64,000 nucleotides of DNA from Aegilops tauschii subsp. strangulata (lineage: Eukaryota; Streptophyta; Magnoliopsida; Poales; Poaceae), in the NCBI RefSeq assembly GCF_002575655.3, contig NC_053037.3, positions 321,435,294 to 321,499,293 of the forward strand. The letters are read 5' to 3'. Each line of letters opens with the position of its first letter. Within the stretch, counting starts at the first letter, position 1. The notes beneath the pieces are model-generated. The model saw nothing but the letters and a program-made list of their open reading frames with translations. It did no database searches and was not told the origin of the DNA. Both the position numbers and the translations under genes were made by a program. This document shows positions 32,834 through 44,394 of the stretch, in pieces.

Positions 32834-34116
32834 TACAGCTCACCGTCCTGGATACAATATACCATAGCCTGCCGGGCCACGCGCTCCGCGTCCTCCTCTT
32901 TCTCCGGCAGCATTCCTTGCACCAGGTATGCCTTGGAACTCCTCGGTCCAGCACCCATCCCGAGGCTCGAGCACCAGGAGCAGGCGTACTCCTGAGGTCG
33001 GGCCGCAGGCGGGGGCTCCCGAGGCTGGTGGCTGGGGGAGTTCTTCTCGAGGTGGTGCAGTCTCCACGGCCGAGGGGGCCGCCGAAGGCTTGAAAAGTCG
33101 CTCTTCGAAGACACCAGGCTCTTGGGGCAGACGCCTTGATGCCCTCTTGGCGATCTCATTGGCTTCCTTGTTTGTGCCGCGTGGCACATGCTGTAGCTCC
33201 AGGCCCAAGAATTGCTTCTCCATCTTCCGCACCTCCACGAGGTACGCCTCCATGTGTTCGTCCCTCGGCTCGTACACCTTGTTGGAGAAGTTGACAAGGA
33301 GCTGGGAATAGCCCTTGATGATGAGACGCTTCACCCCCAAGGCTGTTGCAGCCTTGAGGCCGGTGATCAGCCCCTCGTATTCAATGATGTTGTTGGAGAC
33401 CTTCTTGCCCCGCTAGAAGCAGAGTTGCACGGCGTAGTATAGCTTGTCTTGGTTGGGCGAGATGAGCACGGCGCCAGCCCCCGCACCCTGGCGTGCGAAA
33501 GCGTCGTTGAAGTACATGACCCGGCCATCTGGTGCTTCGTCTCCTGGCGAGAGGGGTTGGCTCTCACCTGCTTCAGGTTCCGGAGCATCAGTCCATTCTG
33601 CGACAAAGTCGGCGAGCGCGGCTCCCTTGATGACCCTGGTCGTGCTGAACTCCAACTGAAATGATTGCAGTTCAATGTTCCACTCGACGACTCTTCCGCG
33701 GCATTGGGGCTCTGGAGCACCCTCTCCAGTGGGTAGGCTGAGACGACCTTGATTGGGTGGCCTTGGAAGTAATAGCGCATCCTGCGTGAGGCCACCAGGA
33801 GCGCGAGTAAAAGCTTCTGCGGCATGGGATATCGTGCTCTCGCGTGCCGTAACACTATGCTGACGAAGTATACTGGGTGGTCGATGAGGGCGGGTGCATC
33901 GATGGAGCTTGTGTCCTCCGGAGGTTGTGGTGCCTCTTGAGGCGAGGGGACCTCAGGAGCTTGGTCACCCACTGGGGCCTCCGCATGCCCAAAAGCTCCA
34001 TCTTGTGGGGCCTGACCTTCCGTGGGGGCCGTCATGGCTTTAGCAGCGCCGTCTTGGCGCTGCACTGTCCCGGCTGAAGGTGCGGCATTACGCGGTGTGC
34101 TCTTGGCCTGGCACTC
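32834..34116 (-). pseudogene. RH-aRH: E2 RNase H plus archaeal-type RNase H, active sites damaged
   Basis: 34116-33690 holds the end of the classical RNase H (PVYFVSIVLRHARARYPMPQ, RYYFQGHPIKVVS), which is a degenerate connector in Tat elements. After a frameshift near 33680 comes a second, archaeal-type RNase H: VMYFNDAFARQGAGAGAVL, EYEGLITGLKAA, GYSQLLVNFSN, VPRGTNKEAN. Two catalytic Asp are changed: FDG reads FND (33503-33508) and GDSQ reads GYSQ (33308-33310). A stop (TAG) lies at 33414-33416. The second RNase H removes the RNA strand in Tat-lineage elements. The segment is cut at 34116, where the Athila-like copy 2 begins. Confidence 0.85.
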
Positions 34117-34280
34117 CTTATCACAAACCCTTATCTCCCGCATTACATTATTTGCCATTTGCCTCTCATTTTCCTCTCGCCCACTTCACCCTTGCCATTT
34201 TATTCGCCCTCTCTTTTTCGTTCGCCTCTTTCTTCGCTTGCTTCTTGTTTGCTCGTGTGTTGGATTGCTTGCTTGTCACG

Positions 34281-36362
34281 ATGGCTCAAGATAATACCAA
34301 ATTGTGTGACTTTACCAATACCAACAACAATGACTTCCTTAGCACTCTGATTGCTCCTCTTACCGATATTGAATCTTGTGAAATTAATGCTGCTTTGTTG
34401 AATCTTGTCATGAAAGATCAATTCGCCGGCCTTCCTAGTGAAGATGCCGCTACCCATCTAAATAGCTTCGTTGATTTGTGTGATATGCAAAAGAAGAAAG
34501 ATGTGGACAATGATATTGTTAAATTGAAGCTATTTCCTTTTTCTCTTAGAGATCGTGCTAAAGCTTGGTTTTCGTCTTTGCCTAAAAATAGTATTGATTC
34601 TTGGAATAAGTGCAAAGATGCTTTTATCTCTAAGTATTTTCCTCCTGCTAAGATCATCTCTCTTAGAAACGATATCATGAATTTTAAGCAACTTGATCAT
34701 GAACATGTTGCACAAGCTTGGGAGAGGATGAAATTAATGATACGTAATTGCCCTACACATGGTTTGAATTTGTGGATGATTATACAAATTTTTTATGCCG
34801 GAATGAATTTTGCTTCTAGAAATCATTTAGATTCGGCCGCGGGAGGCACTTTTATGGAAATCACTTTAGGAGAAGCTACTAAACTCCTAGATAATATTAT
34901 GGTTAATTATTCTCAATGGCACACCGAAAGATCCACTAATAAAAAAGTGCATGCGATAGAAGAAATTAATGTTTTGAGTGGAAATATGGATGAACTTATG
35001 AAATTATTTGCTAATAAAAGTGTTTCTTCTGATCCTAATGATATGCCTTTGTCTACTTTGATTGAGAATAATAATGAATCTATGGATGTGAATTTTGTTG
35101 GTAGGAATAATTGTGGTAACAACGCGTATAGAGGAAACTTTAATCCTAGGCCGTATCCTAGTAATTCCTCTGATAATTATGGTAATTCCTACAACAATTC
35201 TTATGGAAATTTTAATAAGATGCCTTCTGAATTTGAGACTAGTGTGAAGGAGTTTATGAATTCGCAAAAGAATTTCAATGCTTTGCTTGAAGAAAAATTG
35301 CTTAAAGTTGGTGAATTAGCTAGGAGCGTTGATAGAATTTCTCTTGATGTTGATTCTTTGAAACTTAGATATATTTCTCCTAAGCATAATATCAATGAGT
35401 CTCTCAAGGCCATGAGAATTTCCATTGATGAGTGCAAAGAAAGAACCGCTAGGATGCGTGCTAAGAAAGATTGTTTTGTGAAAGCGCGTTCTTCTAGTTT
35501 CTATGAAAATAAAGATGAAGATCTAAAAGTTATTGATTTGTCCCCTATTAAATCTTTGTTTTGCAATATGAATCTTGATAATGATGGGACTGAATATGAT
35601 CCACCTTTACCTAGAAGGCGTTCCAAAAATTTGGAGTTTTTAGATCTTGATGCAAAAATTGGTAAAAGTGGGATTGAAGAGATCAAAACTCTAGATATTA
35701 ATGAACCCACGATCTTGGATTTCAAGGAATTTAATTATGATAATTGCTCTTTGATAGATTGTATTTCCTTGTTGCAATCCGTGCTAAATTCTCCACATGC
35801 TTATAGTCAAAATAAAGCCTTTACCAAACATATCGTTGATGCTTTGATGCAATCTTATGAAGAAAACCTTGAGTTGGAAGTTTCTATCCCTAGAAAACTT
35901 TATGCTGAGTGGGAACCTACTATTAAACTTAAATTAAAGATCATGAATGCTATGCTTTGTGTGATTTGGGTGCTAGTGTTTCCACGATTCCAAAGACTTT
36001 GTGTGATTTGCTAGGTTTCCGTGATTTTGATGATTGTTCTTTAAACTTGCACCTCGCGGATTCCACTATTAGGAAACCTATGGGAAGAATTAATGATGTT
36101 CTTATTGTTTCAAATAGGAACTATGTGCCCGTAGATTTTATTGTTCTTGACATAGATTGCAATCCTTCATGTCCTATTATTCTTGGTAGACCTTTCCTTA
36201 GAACGATTGGTGCAATTATTGATATGAAGGAAGGAAATATTAGATTCCAATTTCCGTTAAGGAAAGGCATGGAAAACTTCCCTAGAAATAAAATAAAATT
36301 ACCTTATGAATCTATTATGAGAGCCCACTTATGGATTGCCTGCCAAAGATGGCAATACATAG
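34281..36362 (+). pseudogene. gag-PR: Athila-like gag-protease (copy 2), frameshifted
   Basis: ATG at 34281 starts MAQDNTKLCDF. The gag frame is open for about 550 codons: capsid-like region with AKAWFSSLP and FISKYFPP, Asn-rich linker near 35100-35210, coiled-coil segment 35220-35480. A one-base loss near 35938 shifts the frame just before the protease. The active-site motif DLGAS follows in the next frame (about 35974), then LGRPFLRTIGAIIDM (36183-36230). A further shift near 36325 spoils the last codons. Unlike copy 1, the protease active site is kept, so each copy retains what the other lost. Confidence 0.88.
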
Positions 36363-39171
36363 ATCTATCCTTGCTATTATGCCTAGCTAGGGGCGTTAAA
36401 CGATAGCGCTTGTTGGGAGGCAACCCAATTTTATTTTTAGTTTTTTTTTACTTTTTGCTTCTGTTTAGGAATAAATGTTTGATCTAGCCTCTGGTTAGAT
36501 GTGTTTTTATGTTTTAATTAGTGTTTGTGCCAAGTTTAACCTATAGGATCTTCTTGGATGATAGTTATTTGATCTTGCTGAAAATTCCAGAAACTTTCTG
36601 TTCACGAAAATAATTGTTAAAAATCACAGGACGTGATAAATATTGATTTAAATTGCTGCTGGTCAATAAACAAATTTTCTAGGTCGTCCTATTTTGGCTG
36701 AATTTTTTTAGTTCCAGAAGTTTGCGTTAGTTACAGATTACTACAGACTGTTCTGTTTTTGACAGATTCTGTTTTTTGTGTGTTGTTTGCTTATTTTGAT
36801 GAATCTATGGCTAGTAAAATAGTTTATAAACCATAGAGAAGTTGGAATACATTAGGTTTAACACCAGTATAAATAAAGAATGAGTTCATTACAGTACCTT
36901 GAAGTGGTGTTTTGTTTTCTTTCGCTAACGGAGCTCATGAGATTTTCTGTTAAGTTTTGTGTTGTGAAGTTTTCAAGTTTTGGGTAAAAGATTTGATGGA
37001 TTATGGAACAAGGAGTGGCAAGAGCCTAAGCTTGGGGATGCCCATGGCACCCCAAGATAATCTAAGGACACCTAAAAGCCAAATCTTGGGGATGCCCCGG
37101 AAGGCATCCCCTCTTTCGTCTACTTCCATCGGTAACTTTACTTGGAGCTATATTTTTATTCACCACATGATATGTGTTTTGCTTGGAGCGTCTTGTATTA
37201 TTTGAGTCTTTATTTGTTAGTTTGCCACAATCATCCTTGCTGTACACACCTTTTGAGGGAGACACACATGATTCAGAAATTGTTAGAATACTCTATGTGC
37301 TTCACTTATATCTTTTGAGTTATATAGTTTTTGCTCTAGTGCTTCACTTATATCTTTTAGAGCACGGCGGTAGATTTGTTTTATAGAAACTATTGATCTC
37401 TCATGCTTCACTTATATTATTTTGAGAGTCTTAAAATATCATGGCAATTTTCTTTAATTATAATATCATGAGAAATTTGATGCTTGATAATTGTTTTGAG
37501 ATATAAAGGTGGTAATATCATAGTTGTGCTAGTTGAGTAATTGTGGAATTGAAAAATACTTGTGTTGGAGTTTTTGATTCCTGTAGCATGCACGTATGGT
37601 GAACCGTTATGTAACGAAGTCAGAGCATGAGGTATTTATTGATTGCCATCCTTTGTGTGGCGGTCGGGATCGCGCGATGGTTAACTCCTACCAACCCTTC
37701 CCCTAGGAGCATGCGTAGTAGTACTTTGCTTCGAGGGCTAATAAATTTTTGCAATAAGTATATGAGTTCTTTACGACTAATGTGAGTCCATGGATTATAC
37801 GCACACCTACCTTTCCGCAATTTTCTAGCCTCCTCGGTACCGTGCATTGCCCTTTCTCACCTTGAGAGTTGGTGCAAACTTCGTCGGTGCATCCAAACCC
37901 CGTGATATGATACGCTCTATCACACATAAACCTCCTTATATCTTCCTCAAAACAGCCACCATACCTACCTATTATGGCATTTCCATAGCCATTTCGAGAT
38001 ATATTGTCATGCAACTTTCCATCGTTTCGTTTATCATGACACGCTCCATCATTGTCATATTGCTTTGCATGATCATGTAGTTGACATTGTATTTGTGGCA
38101 AAGCCACCATTCATAATTCTTTCATACATGTCGCTCTTGATTCATTGCATATCCCGGTACACCGCCGGAGGCATCCACATAGAGTCATATTTTGTTCTAA
38201 GTATTGAGTTGTAATTCATGAGTTGTAAGTAAATAAAAGTGTGATGATCATCATTATTAGAGCATTGTCCCAAGTGAGGAAAGGATGATGGAGACTATGA
38301 TTCCCCCACAAGTCGGGATGAGACTCCAGACAAAAAGAAAAAAAAGAGGCCAAAAAAAAGGAGAAAAGGCCCAAATAAATAAAAAATATATAGAAAAAGA
38401 GAGAAGGGACAATGTTACTATCCTTTTACCACACGTGTGCCTCAAAGTAGCACCGTAATCTTCATGATAGAGAGTCTCTCGTTTTGTCCTTTCATATACT
38501 AGTGGGAAATTTCATTATAGAACTTGGCTTGTATATTCCAATGATGGGCTTCCTCAAATGCCCGAGGTCTTCGTGCGCAAGCAATGCACACCCACTTAGT
38601 TTCTTTTGTTTGAGCTTTCATACACTTATAGCTCTAGTGCATCTGTTGCATGGCAATCCCTACTCCTTGCATCGACATCAATTAATGGGCATCTCCATAG
38701 CCCGTTGATTAGCCTCGTTGATGTGAGACTCTCTCCTTTTTTGTCTTCCCACATAACCCTTACCATTATACCTATTTCCACCATAGTGCTATATCCATGG
38801 CTTGCACTCATGTATTGCGTAAGAGTTGAAAAGGCTGAAGCGCGTTAAAAAGTATGTACCAATTGCTTGGCTAAAACCGGGGTTGTACATGATATGAATA
38901 TTTTGTGTGGGGAAGATGGAGTATAGCCAGACTATATGATTTTGTAGGGATAACTTGCTTTGGCTATGTTATTTTGATAAGACATAATTGCTTGGTTAGC
39001 ATGCTTGAAGTATTATTGTTTTTATGTCAACATTAAACTTTTATCTGGAATCATATTAAATCTGAACATTCGTGCCACAATAAGAAGAATTACATTGAAA
39101 TTATGCTAAGTAGCATTCCACATCAAAAATTCTGTTCTTATCATTTACCTACTCGAGGACGAGCAGGAATT
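36363..39171 (+). other. Long non-coding 3' interior of Athila-like copy 2
   Basis: Collinear with 15120-18012. No RT, RNase H or integrase motif on either strand. Two internal polypurine-like motifs (AAGCTTGGGGATGCC, 37028-37042; ATCTTGGGGATGCC, 37083-37096). Confidence 0.7.
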
Positions 39172-39186
39172 AAGCTTGGGGATGCT
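39172..39186 (+). other. Polypurine tract of Athila-like copy 2
   Basis: AAGCTTGGGGATGCT ends exactly where the LTR starts (TGATACG). Confidence 0.75.
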
Positions 39187-40762
39187 TGATACGTCTCCAA
39201 CGTATCTATAATTTTTGATTGTTCCATGCTATATTATATTTTGTTTTGGACATTATTGGGCTTTATTATACACTTTTATATTATTTTTGGGACTAACCTA
39301 TTAACCGGAGGACCAGCCCAGAATTGCTGTTTTTTTTGCCTATTTCAGAGTTTCGCAGAAAAAGAATATCAAACGGAGTCCAAACGGAATGAAACCTTCG
39401 GGAACGTGATTTTTGGAACGAACGTGATCCAGAGGACTTGGACCCTACGTCAAGACATCAACCAGGAGGGCACGAGGTAGGGGGCGCGCCTACCCCCCTG
39501 GGCGCGCCCTCCACCCTCGTGGGCCCCCTGTTGCTCCACGGACGTACTCCTTCCTCCTATATATACCTACGTACCCCCAAACTACCAGATACGGAGCCAA
39601 AAACCTAATTCCACCGCCGCAACCTTCTGTACCCGTGAGATCCCATCTTGGGGCCTGTTCCGGAGCTCCGCTGGAGGGGGCATCGATCACGGAGGGCTTC
39701 TACATCAACACCATAGCCTCTCTGATGATGTGTGAGTAGTTTACCTCAGACCTTCGGGTCCATAGTTATTAGCTAGATGGCTTCTTCTCTCTTTTTGGAT
39801 CTCAATACAATGTTCTCCCCCTCTCTCGTGGAGATCTATTCGATGTAACCTTCTTTTGCGGTGTGTTTGTTGAGACCGATGAATTGTGGGTGTATGATCA
39901 AGATTATCTATGAACAATATTTGAATCTTCTCTGAATTCTTTTATGTATGATTGGTTATCTTTGCAAGTCTCTTCAAATTATCAGTTTGGTTTGGCCTAC
40001 TAGAGTGATCTTTCTTGCAATGGGAGAAGTGCTTAGCTTTGGGTTCAATCTTGCGGTGTCCTTTCCCAGTGACAGTAGGGGCAGCAAGGCATGTATTGTA
40101 TTGTTGCCATCGAGGATAACAAGATGGGGTTTATATCATATTGCATGAGTTTATCCCTCTGCATCATGTCATCTTACTTAAAGCGTTACTCTGTTCTTTT
40201 GAACTTAATACTCTAGATGCATGCTGGATAGCGGTCGATGTGTGGAGTAATAGTAGTAGATGCAGGTAGGAGTCGGTCTACTTGTCGCGGACGTGATGCC
40301 TATATACATGATCATACCTAGATATTCTCATAACTATGCTCAATTCTATCAATTGCTCAACAGTAATTTGTTTACCCACCGTAATACTTATGCTCTCGAG
40401 AGAAGCCACTAGTGAAACCTATGGCCCCCGGGTCTATTTTCCATCATATTAATCTTCCAACACTTAGCTATTTTCATTGCCTTTTATTTTACTTTGCATC
40501 TTTATTATAAAAATACCAAAAATATTATCTTATCATATCTATCAGATCTCACTTTCGTAAGTGACCATGAAGGGATTGACAACCCCTTTATTGCGTTGGT
40601 TGCGAGGATTTTATTTGTTTGTGTAGGTGCGAGGGACTCGTGCGTGGCCTCCTACTGGATTGATACCTTGGTTCTCAAAAACTGAGGGAAATACTTACGC
40701 TGCTTTACTGCATCACCCTTTCCTCTTCAAGGGAAAACCAACGCAGTGCTCAAGAGGTAGCA
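39187..40762 (+). repeat. 3' LTR of Athila-like copy 2
   Basis: TGATACGTCTCCAACG ... AAGAGGTAGCA, 1576 bp. TATA-like box CTATATATAC at 39557-39566. Unlike both LTRs of copy 1, it lacks the GGCGCC primer-site-like insert near its 3' end: at about 40463-40485 it reads CACTTAGCTATTTTCATTGC. Confidence 0.92.
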
Positions 40763-42084
40763 ATCCCCAGGCTGCTCGGGTCCGTCCCAGTGGCATGTAT
40801 CGTTCTTGCATCTATCTAAGCTAGTTCGCTTCCTCTCATGAGTTATTTAAGGTTATCACTCGCCTGCCCGGCGCCCCGCTACCACGGGAGCCGCGCGCCG
40901 ATTGTCTTTCTTCAGGATCCTTCGCATGAGAAGACTAGGCACGACGTCTGTGCTCGGGTCCGTCCTTGCAGCATTGATAAACCCAACGGCTAAGCTCTGT
41001 CTGGCGGGCCGGCCCCGTTCACGTCACCTCCTGGGGTCGTTGGTGCTTGGCCTTCTCATGCGATAGCTTCAGGAGATTCGTACGGTGCGGGTTGCCTAAC
41101 CATCTCGCAAGACCACCACAGTCATCAAGAACCAAGACCAGGCGCAACCCGCCTTGAGGTAGGGCCTCGTGAGTCCCGCACTGGCTCACGAGTGCCCAGA
41201 CACACCTCGTTCAGCCCTGCCGTGCAAGCCACGTGTCAGGGCGGGGTTGTACACGCCCCGGGGGCTCCACTCAGAGGGAGCCCTCACCCACGCACTAGTG
41301 GAAGCACCATGCTCCGCGCTGGCAGTCGACACGGTCGAGGAGCAGGTATGCCTGTGCAAGTGTGGAAGCGCTATGCTCCGCGCTGGTGATAAACAACTGA
41401 GGGCAGCCCCATGGCCGTACCAACCTTAGGGAGCCACCCGGCTCAGTGTCCAGCTTCACCGCAACGCTTTCCCCTCGGTAGAGCCGTGCGAGGGGGCTGG
41501 GCACGGGGGCTGCACTCGGGTCACGCCCGAGCGTACGCCGCCCTGCCAGGTCTCTCGGACCTGGTTGTCACGCGCCCTCCCGAGCGGAGCCAAGGTATGA
41601 AGGTCGTTTGGACCTCAAGGGGGACTCCTGAGCATCGCGACTCAGTAGCCTAACTGGCCACGTAGCCCCTCACCCCTTGGTCTCGTCCTGGTGATCCGGA
41701 CGACCCAACGGCGGCCGAGGTATGCGCGGGGTCGGGCCCTGCCGATGTAGAACACTAGGTCTACTCCTGCATCTCCTTTCTGTAAGCTGTTTGCGCGTCA
41801 AGGGGGACTCCTGAGCATTGCGACTCAGGAGCCTAACTGGTCACGTAGCCCCTCACCCCTTGATCTCGTCCTAGTGATCCGGACGACCCAACGGCGGTTG
41901 AGGTATGCGCGGGGTCGGGGCCTGCTGACGTAGAACATGAAGCAAACAGGAAGGAAATCGCGGAACTCAAATAAATATTACAAAACATACTGTTCTTTAA
42001 AATACCAAACACAAGTTTAACGCCTCCACGAGGCACGGTACGTGTTGCAGAGGCAAGGAAAGGAGTCACCAGCAAGTCATCTCA
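40763..42084. other. E3 interior left of the antisense gene, with tandem duplication
   Basis: GC-rich, no recognised domain. Would be the region between (lost) pol and the antisense gene's 3' end. Holds the 184-bp duplication listed separately and short repeats such as CTATGCTCCGCGCTGG (about 41308 and 41370) and CTCGGGTCCGTCC (40776, 40955). Confidence 0.5.
41611..41941. repeat. 184-bp tandem duplication
   Basis: CAAGGGGGACTCCTGAGCA at 41615 recurs at 41799, and the following CACGTAGCCCCTCACCCCTT, GATCCGGACGACCC and GCGCGGGGTCGG match at the same spacing. Confidence 0.88.
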
Positions 42085-42456
42085 TCATCCCTGGATGCCG
42101 CCGTCGCTCGCGAAAGGTGCTCCTTCGACGCTGATGTTGCCCTCACCTGTGCCGCCCGCCGGAGTTGCAGGTTCAGCAGCACCACCAGTTGAGGGCGTAG
42201 GGTCGAAGGTGCGGAACTTCTTCAGCAAAGCCTTCACCTGGCCCTTCACGGCTTCGGCAGCAGGTGCGCAGCGCTCGTCATGCACAGGTTCCAGCAGCTC
42301 GTCGAAGTTGGCGTCAGGATCATGAAGATGGAGGTGCCTGAAGACGCGCGTCAGTGCGGCCGAGGAAAGCGTACGGGCTTCTCCCTCCACCAAGGGGCCG
42401 ATTCCGCCCACGACCTCCTCAAGCGCCTCGACCAGATGAGGAAGCAGCTGGGTAGG
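42085..42456 (-). pseudogene. E3 antisense gene, C-terminal segment
   Basis: Minus-strand frame: LLPHLVEALEEVVGGIGPLVEGEARTL (first 20 shown in part: LLPHLVEALEEVVGG), FRHLHLHDPDANFDELLEPV, VKALLKKFRTFDP, stop at 42085-42087. Joins 46965 across a solo LTR. No function known for this tail. Confidence 0.7.
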
Positions 42457-42931
42457 TGTCACGACCGGTTTTTCAATAAAAATAATTATTGAGAAACCAA
42501 TCCCTTTTACGGACCAGTGAGGAAGAATTCCTTCTCACTGATAGACAAAACATTGGTCACAGAAGAAAAAAAATACCAGGAGCACTAAATATAATACAAG
42601 GTTGAGCAGGGACTGCCCAACAATTTATTACATGCACGCCGATAAAACAATACGGCGGATAGGGTGGCAAACTACTAACTCACGATAAAAACGGTGGTGG
42701 AGATATCACTGCGGGGCGAGTGATATGACTCCAGAAGGCTACAGCTCTTCGAGCGTCGGAGTGAGGCTCGAGAAGACTTATTGCGGGTGGCGGAAGTGTA
42801 AACGATACAAGTGACCAATATCCGGGATCGCGCAGGACTGACTGGGACTCCTCTAGGCGTCGGACGCGCTATCAAACTCTTCATCCAAGAGATCGCCTTC
42901 GTCAACATCTGGCCAAATCAACAAGCCAGGT

Positions 42932-42950
42932 GAGTACTATGAAAGTACTC
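42932..42950 (-). other. LTR hairpin, second instance
   Basis: GAGTACT (42932-42938) and AGTACTC (42944-42950), perfect 7-bp stem, 5-nt loop; on the minus strand preceded by CTTGC as at 6331. Confidence 0.8.
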
Positions 42951-43042
42951 GCAAGACAGTTCGGACATAAGGTATAACAAACGCAAACATGAAGCACATG
43001 AACAAGTTAACCAGTGCGATCAGACACAGAGATAATAAATAC

Positions 43043-43616
43043 TGGGTGCCAAGCCAGGGTCTGAATGACGCCTCGAGCGGAAACTGCAGAATAGTAATAC
43101 TGGTGCCAAACGAGTGTCTGAAAGACTCCTCGAGAGGAAAATGCGGAATAATAATACAGGTGCCAAACGAGTGTCTGAAAGACTCCTCGAGAGGAAAATG
43201 CGGAATAATAATACAGGTGCCAAACTAGTGTCTGAAAGACTCCTCGAGCGGAAAATGCGGAATAATAATACAGGTGCCAAACGAGTGTCTGAAAGACTCC
43301 TCGAGAGGAAAATGCGGAATAATAATACAGGTGCCAAACGAGTGTCTGAAAGACTCCTCGAGCGGAAAATGCGGAATAATAATACAGGTGCCAAACGAGT
43401 GTCTGAAAGACTCCTCGAGAGGAAAATGCGGAATAATAATACTGGTGCCAAACGAGTGTCTGAAAGACTCCTCGAGCGGAAAATGCGGAATAAAAATACT
43501 GGTGCCAAACGAGTGCCTGAAAGACTCCTCGAGCGGAAAATGCAGAATAATAATGCTGGTGCCAAACGAGTGTCTGAAAGACTCCTCGAGCGGAAAATGC
43601 AGAATAATAATGCCAC
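43043..43616. repeat. 57-bp tandem repeat, about ten copies
   Basis: Unit holds GGTGCCAAACGAGTGTCTG and GACTCCTCGAG. Starts are 57 bp apart (for example ATGCGG at 43141, 43198, 43255). A multiple of three, so frames in all directions stay open (minus frames of 206 and 262 codons, plus of 176). Copies differ by A/C in CTCGAG(A/C)GG and a few others. Outer copies are more diverged than inner ones. Confidence 0.93.
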
Positions 43617-43790
43617 AGTCGGGCGTCGGGGCGACACCACATAAAGGGCTTATAACAGAAAGTAAAGACAGTGCATGCTGCAGTCGGACGTCTGAGCGAC
43701 ATCACATAAAAGGGCTTATATTTAAAGTGAGAAACGAGTACACGCCACAGTCGGACGTCTGCGCGACGTCTCATAAAGGGCTTATATTGT
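43616..43790. repeat. 65-67-bp tandem repeat, three copies
   Basis: CAGTCGG(G/A)CGTC starts at 43616, 43681 and 43748, each followed by CATAAA(A)GGGCTTATA. Confidence 0.88.
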
Positions 43791-44394
43791 AACACAACAA
43801 TACAATAGTTCGGGAATATAATTTATCACAAGCACGAGACAAATATAATGTTAGTCCATCCACAGGGATAACAATGGAATTGAATTTTACCACTTGAGCT
43901 TGTTCACCGGGGGCAAGATTTTCACACGGATAGATTTGGATGTAAAGTCTACATTACTGATCATGGATACGATGATTTGGAAAGAATTGACTCTGCAGAG
44001 TTTGTACATAACCACAGCCAACGGATTTCAGTAGTCACGGGGACTAGTTCCGTCTACGGTGTTCTGGAAGGAACACGTCTAACCAGTACACACCCAATTT
44101 AACCATCCGGAGCCAGGGATCACCCTCGGCAACATTCAGGAAAAACCCTGAGTCGGGGAGGCTACAACCTCGCGTAGCATGGGATCAAATTTCTATACGC
44201 GCGCTATAAGGGGGTGCCCCCCTCTCGGTCCCAACCGGAAACACCCATGCCCCCTGACCGAATGACTGGCTTTAATCCTGGGCCAAGGTACCATCATCCC
44301 GGCCTCTCTGTTTGGTGTGTACACGGAAAGAGGTTGCCAACTTACTAAACCGTATCCTGGCAATGAGACATGTGGTAGCACGGAAAGGGGAAGG

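Larger units (their letters stand above)
34117..40762 (+). mobile_element. Athila-like LTR retrotransposon without pol (copy 2), 5'-truncated
   Basis: Same family as 13530-21911, on the plus strand. It starts abruptly at 34117 within the leader: the 5' LTR and primer site are missing. It continues through gag, protease, the non-coding 3' interior, polypurine tract and a full 3' LTR (39187-40762). ATCCC (40763-40767) would be the right target duplication; the left one is gone. The truncation point joins directly to E2's RNase H, so a deletion took the element's 5' end together with flanking DNA. Confidence 0.9.

Noticed and set aside
43043..43616. CRISPR-like array
   Set aside because: The 57-bp units are contiguous tandem repeats without unique spacers, in a eukaryotic LTR.
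43007..43795. Overlapping ORFs of 176-262 codons on both strands
   Set aside because: They exist because the 57-bp repeat unit is a multiple of three without a stop; the protein is only a repeated peptide with no family.
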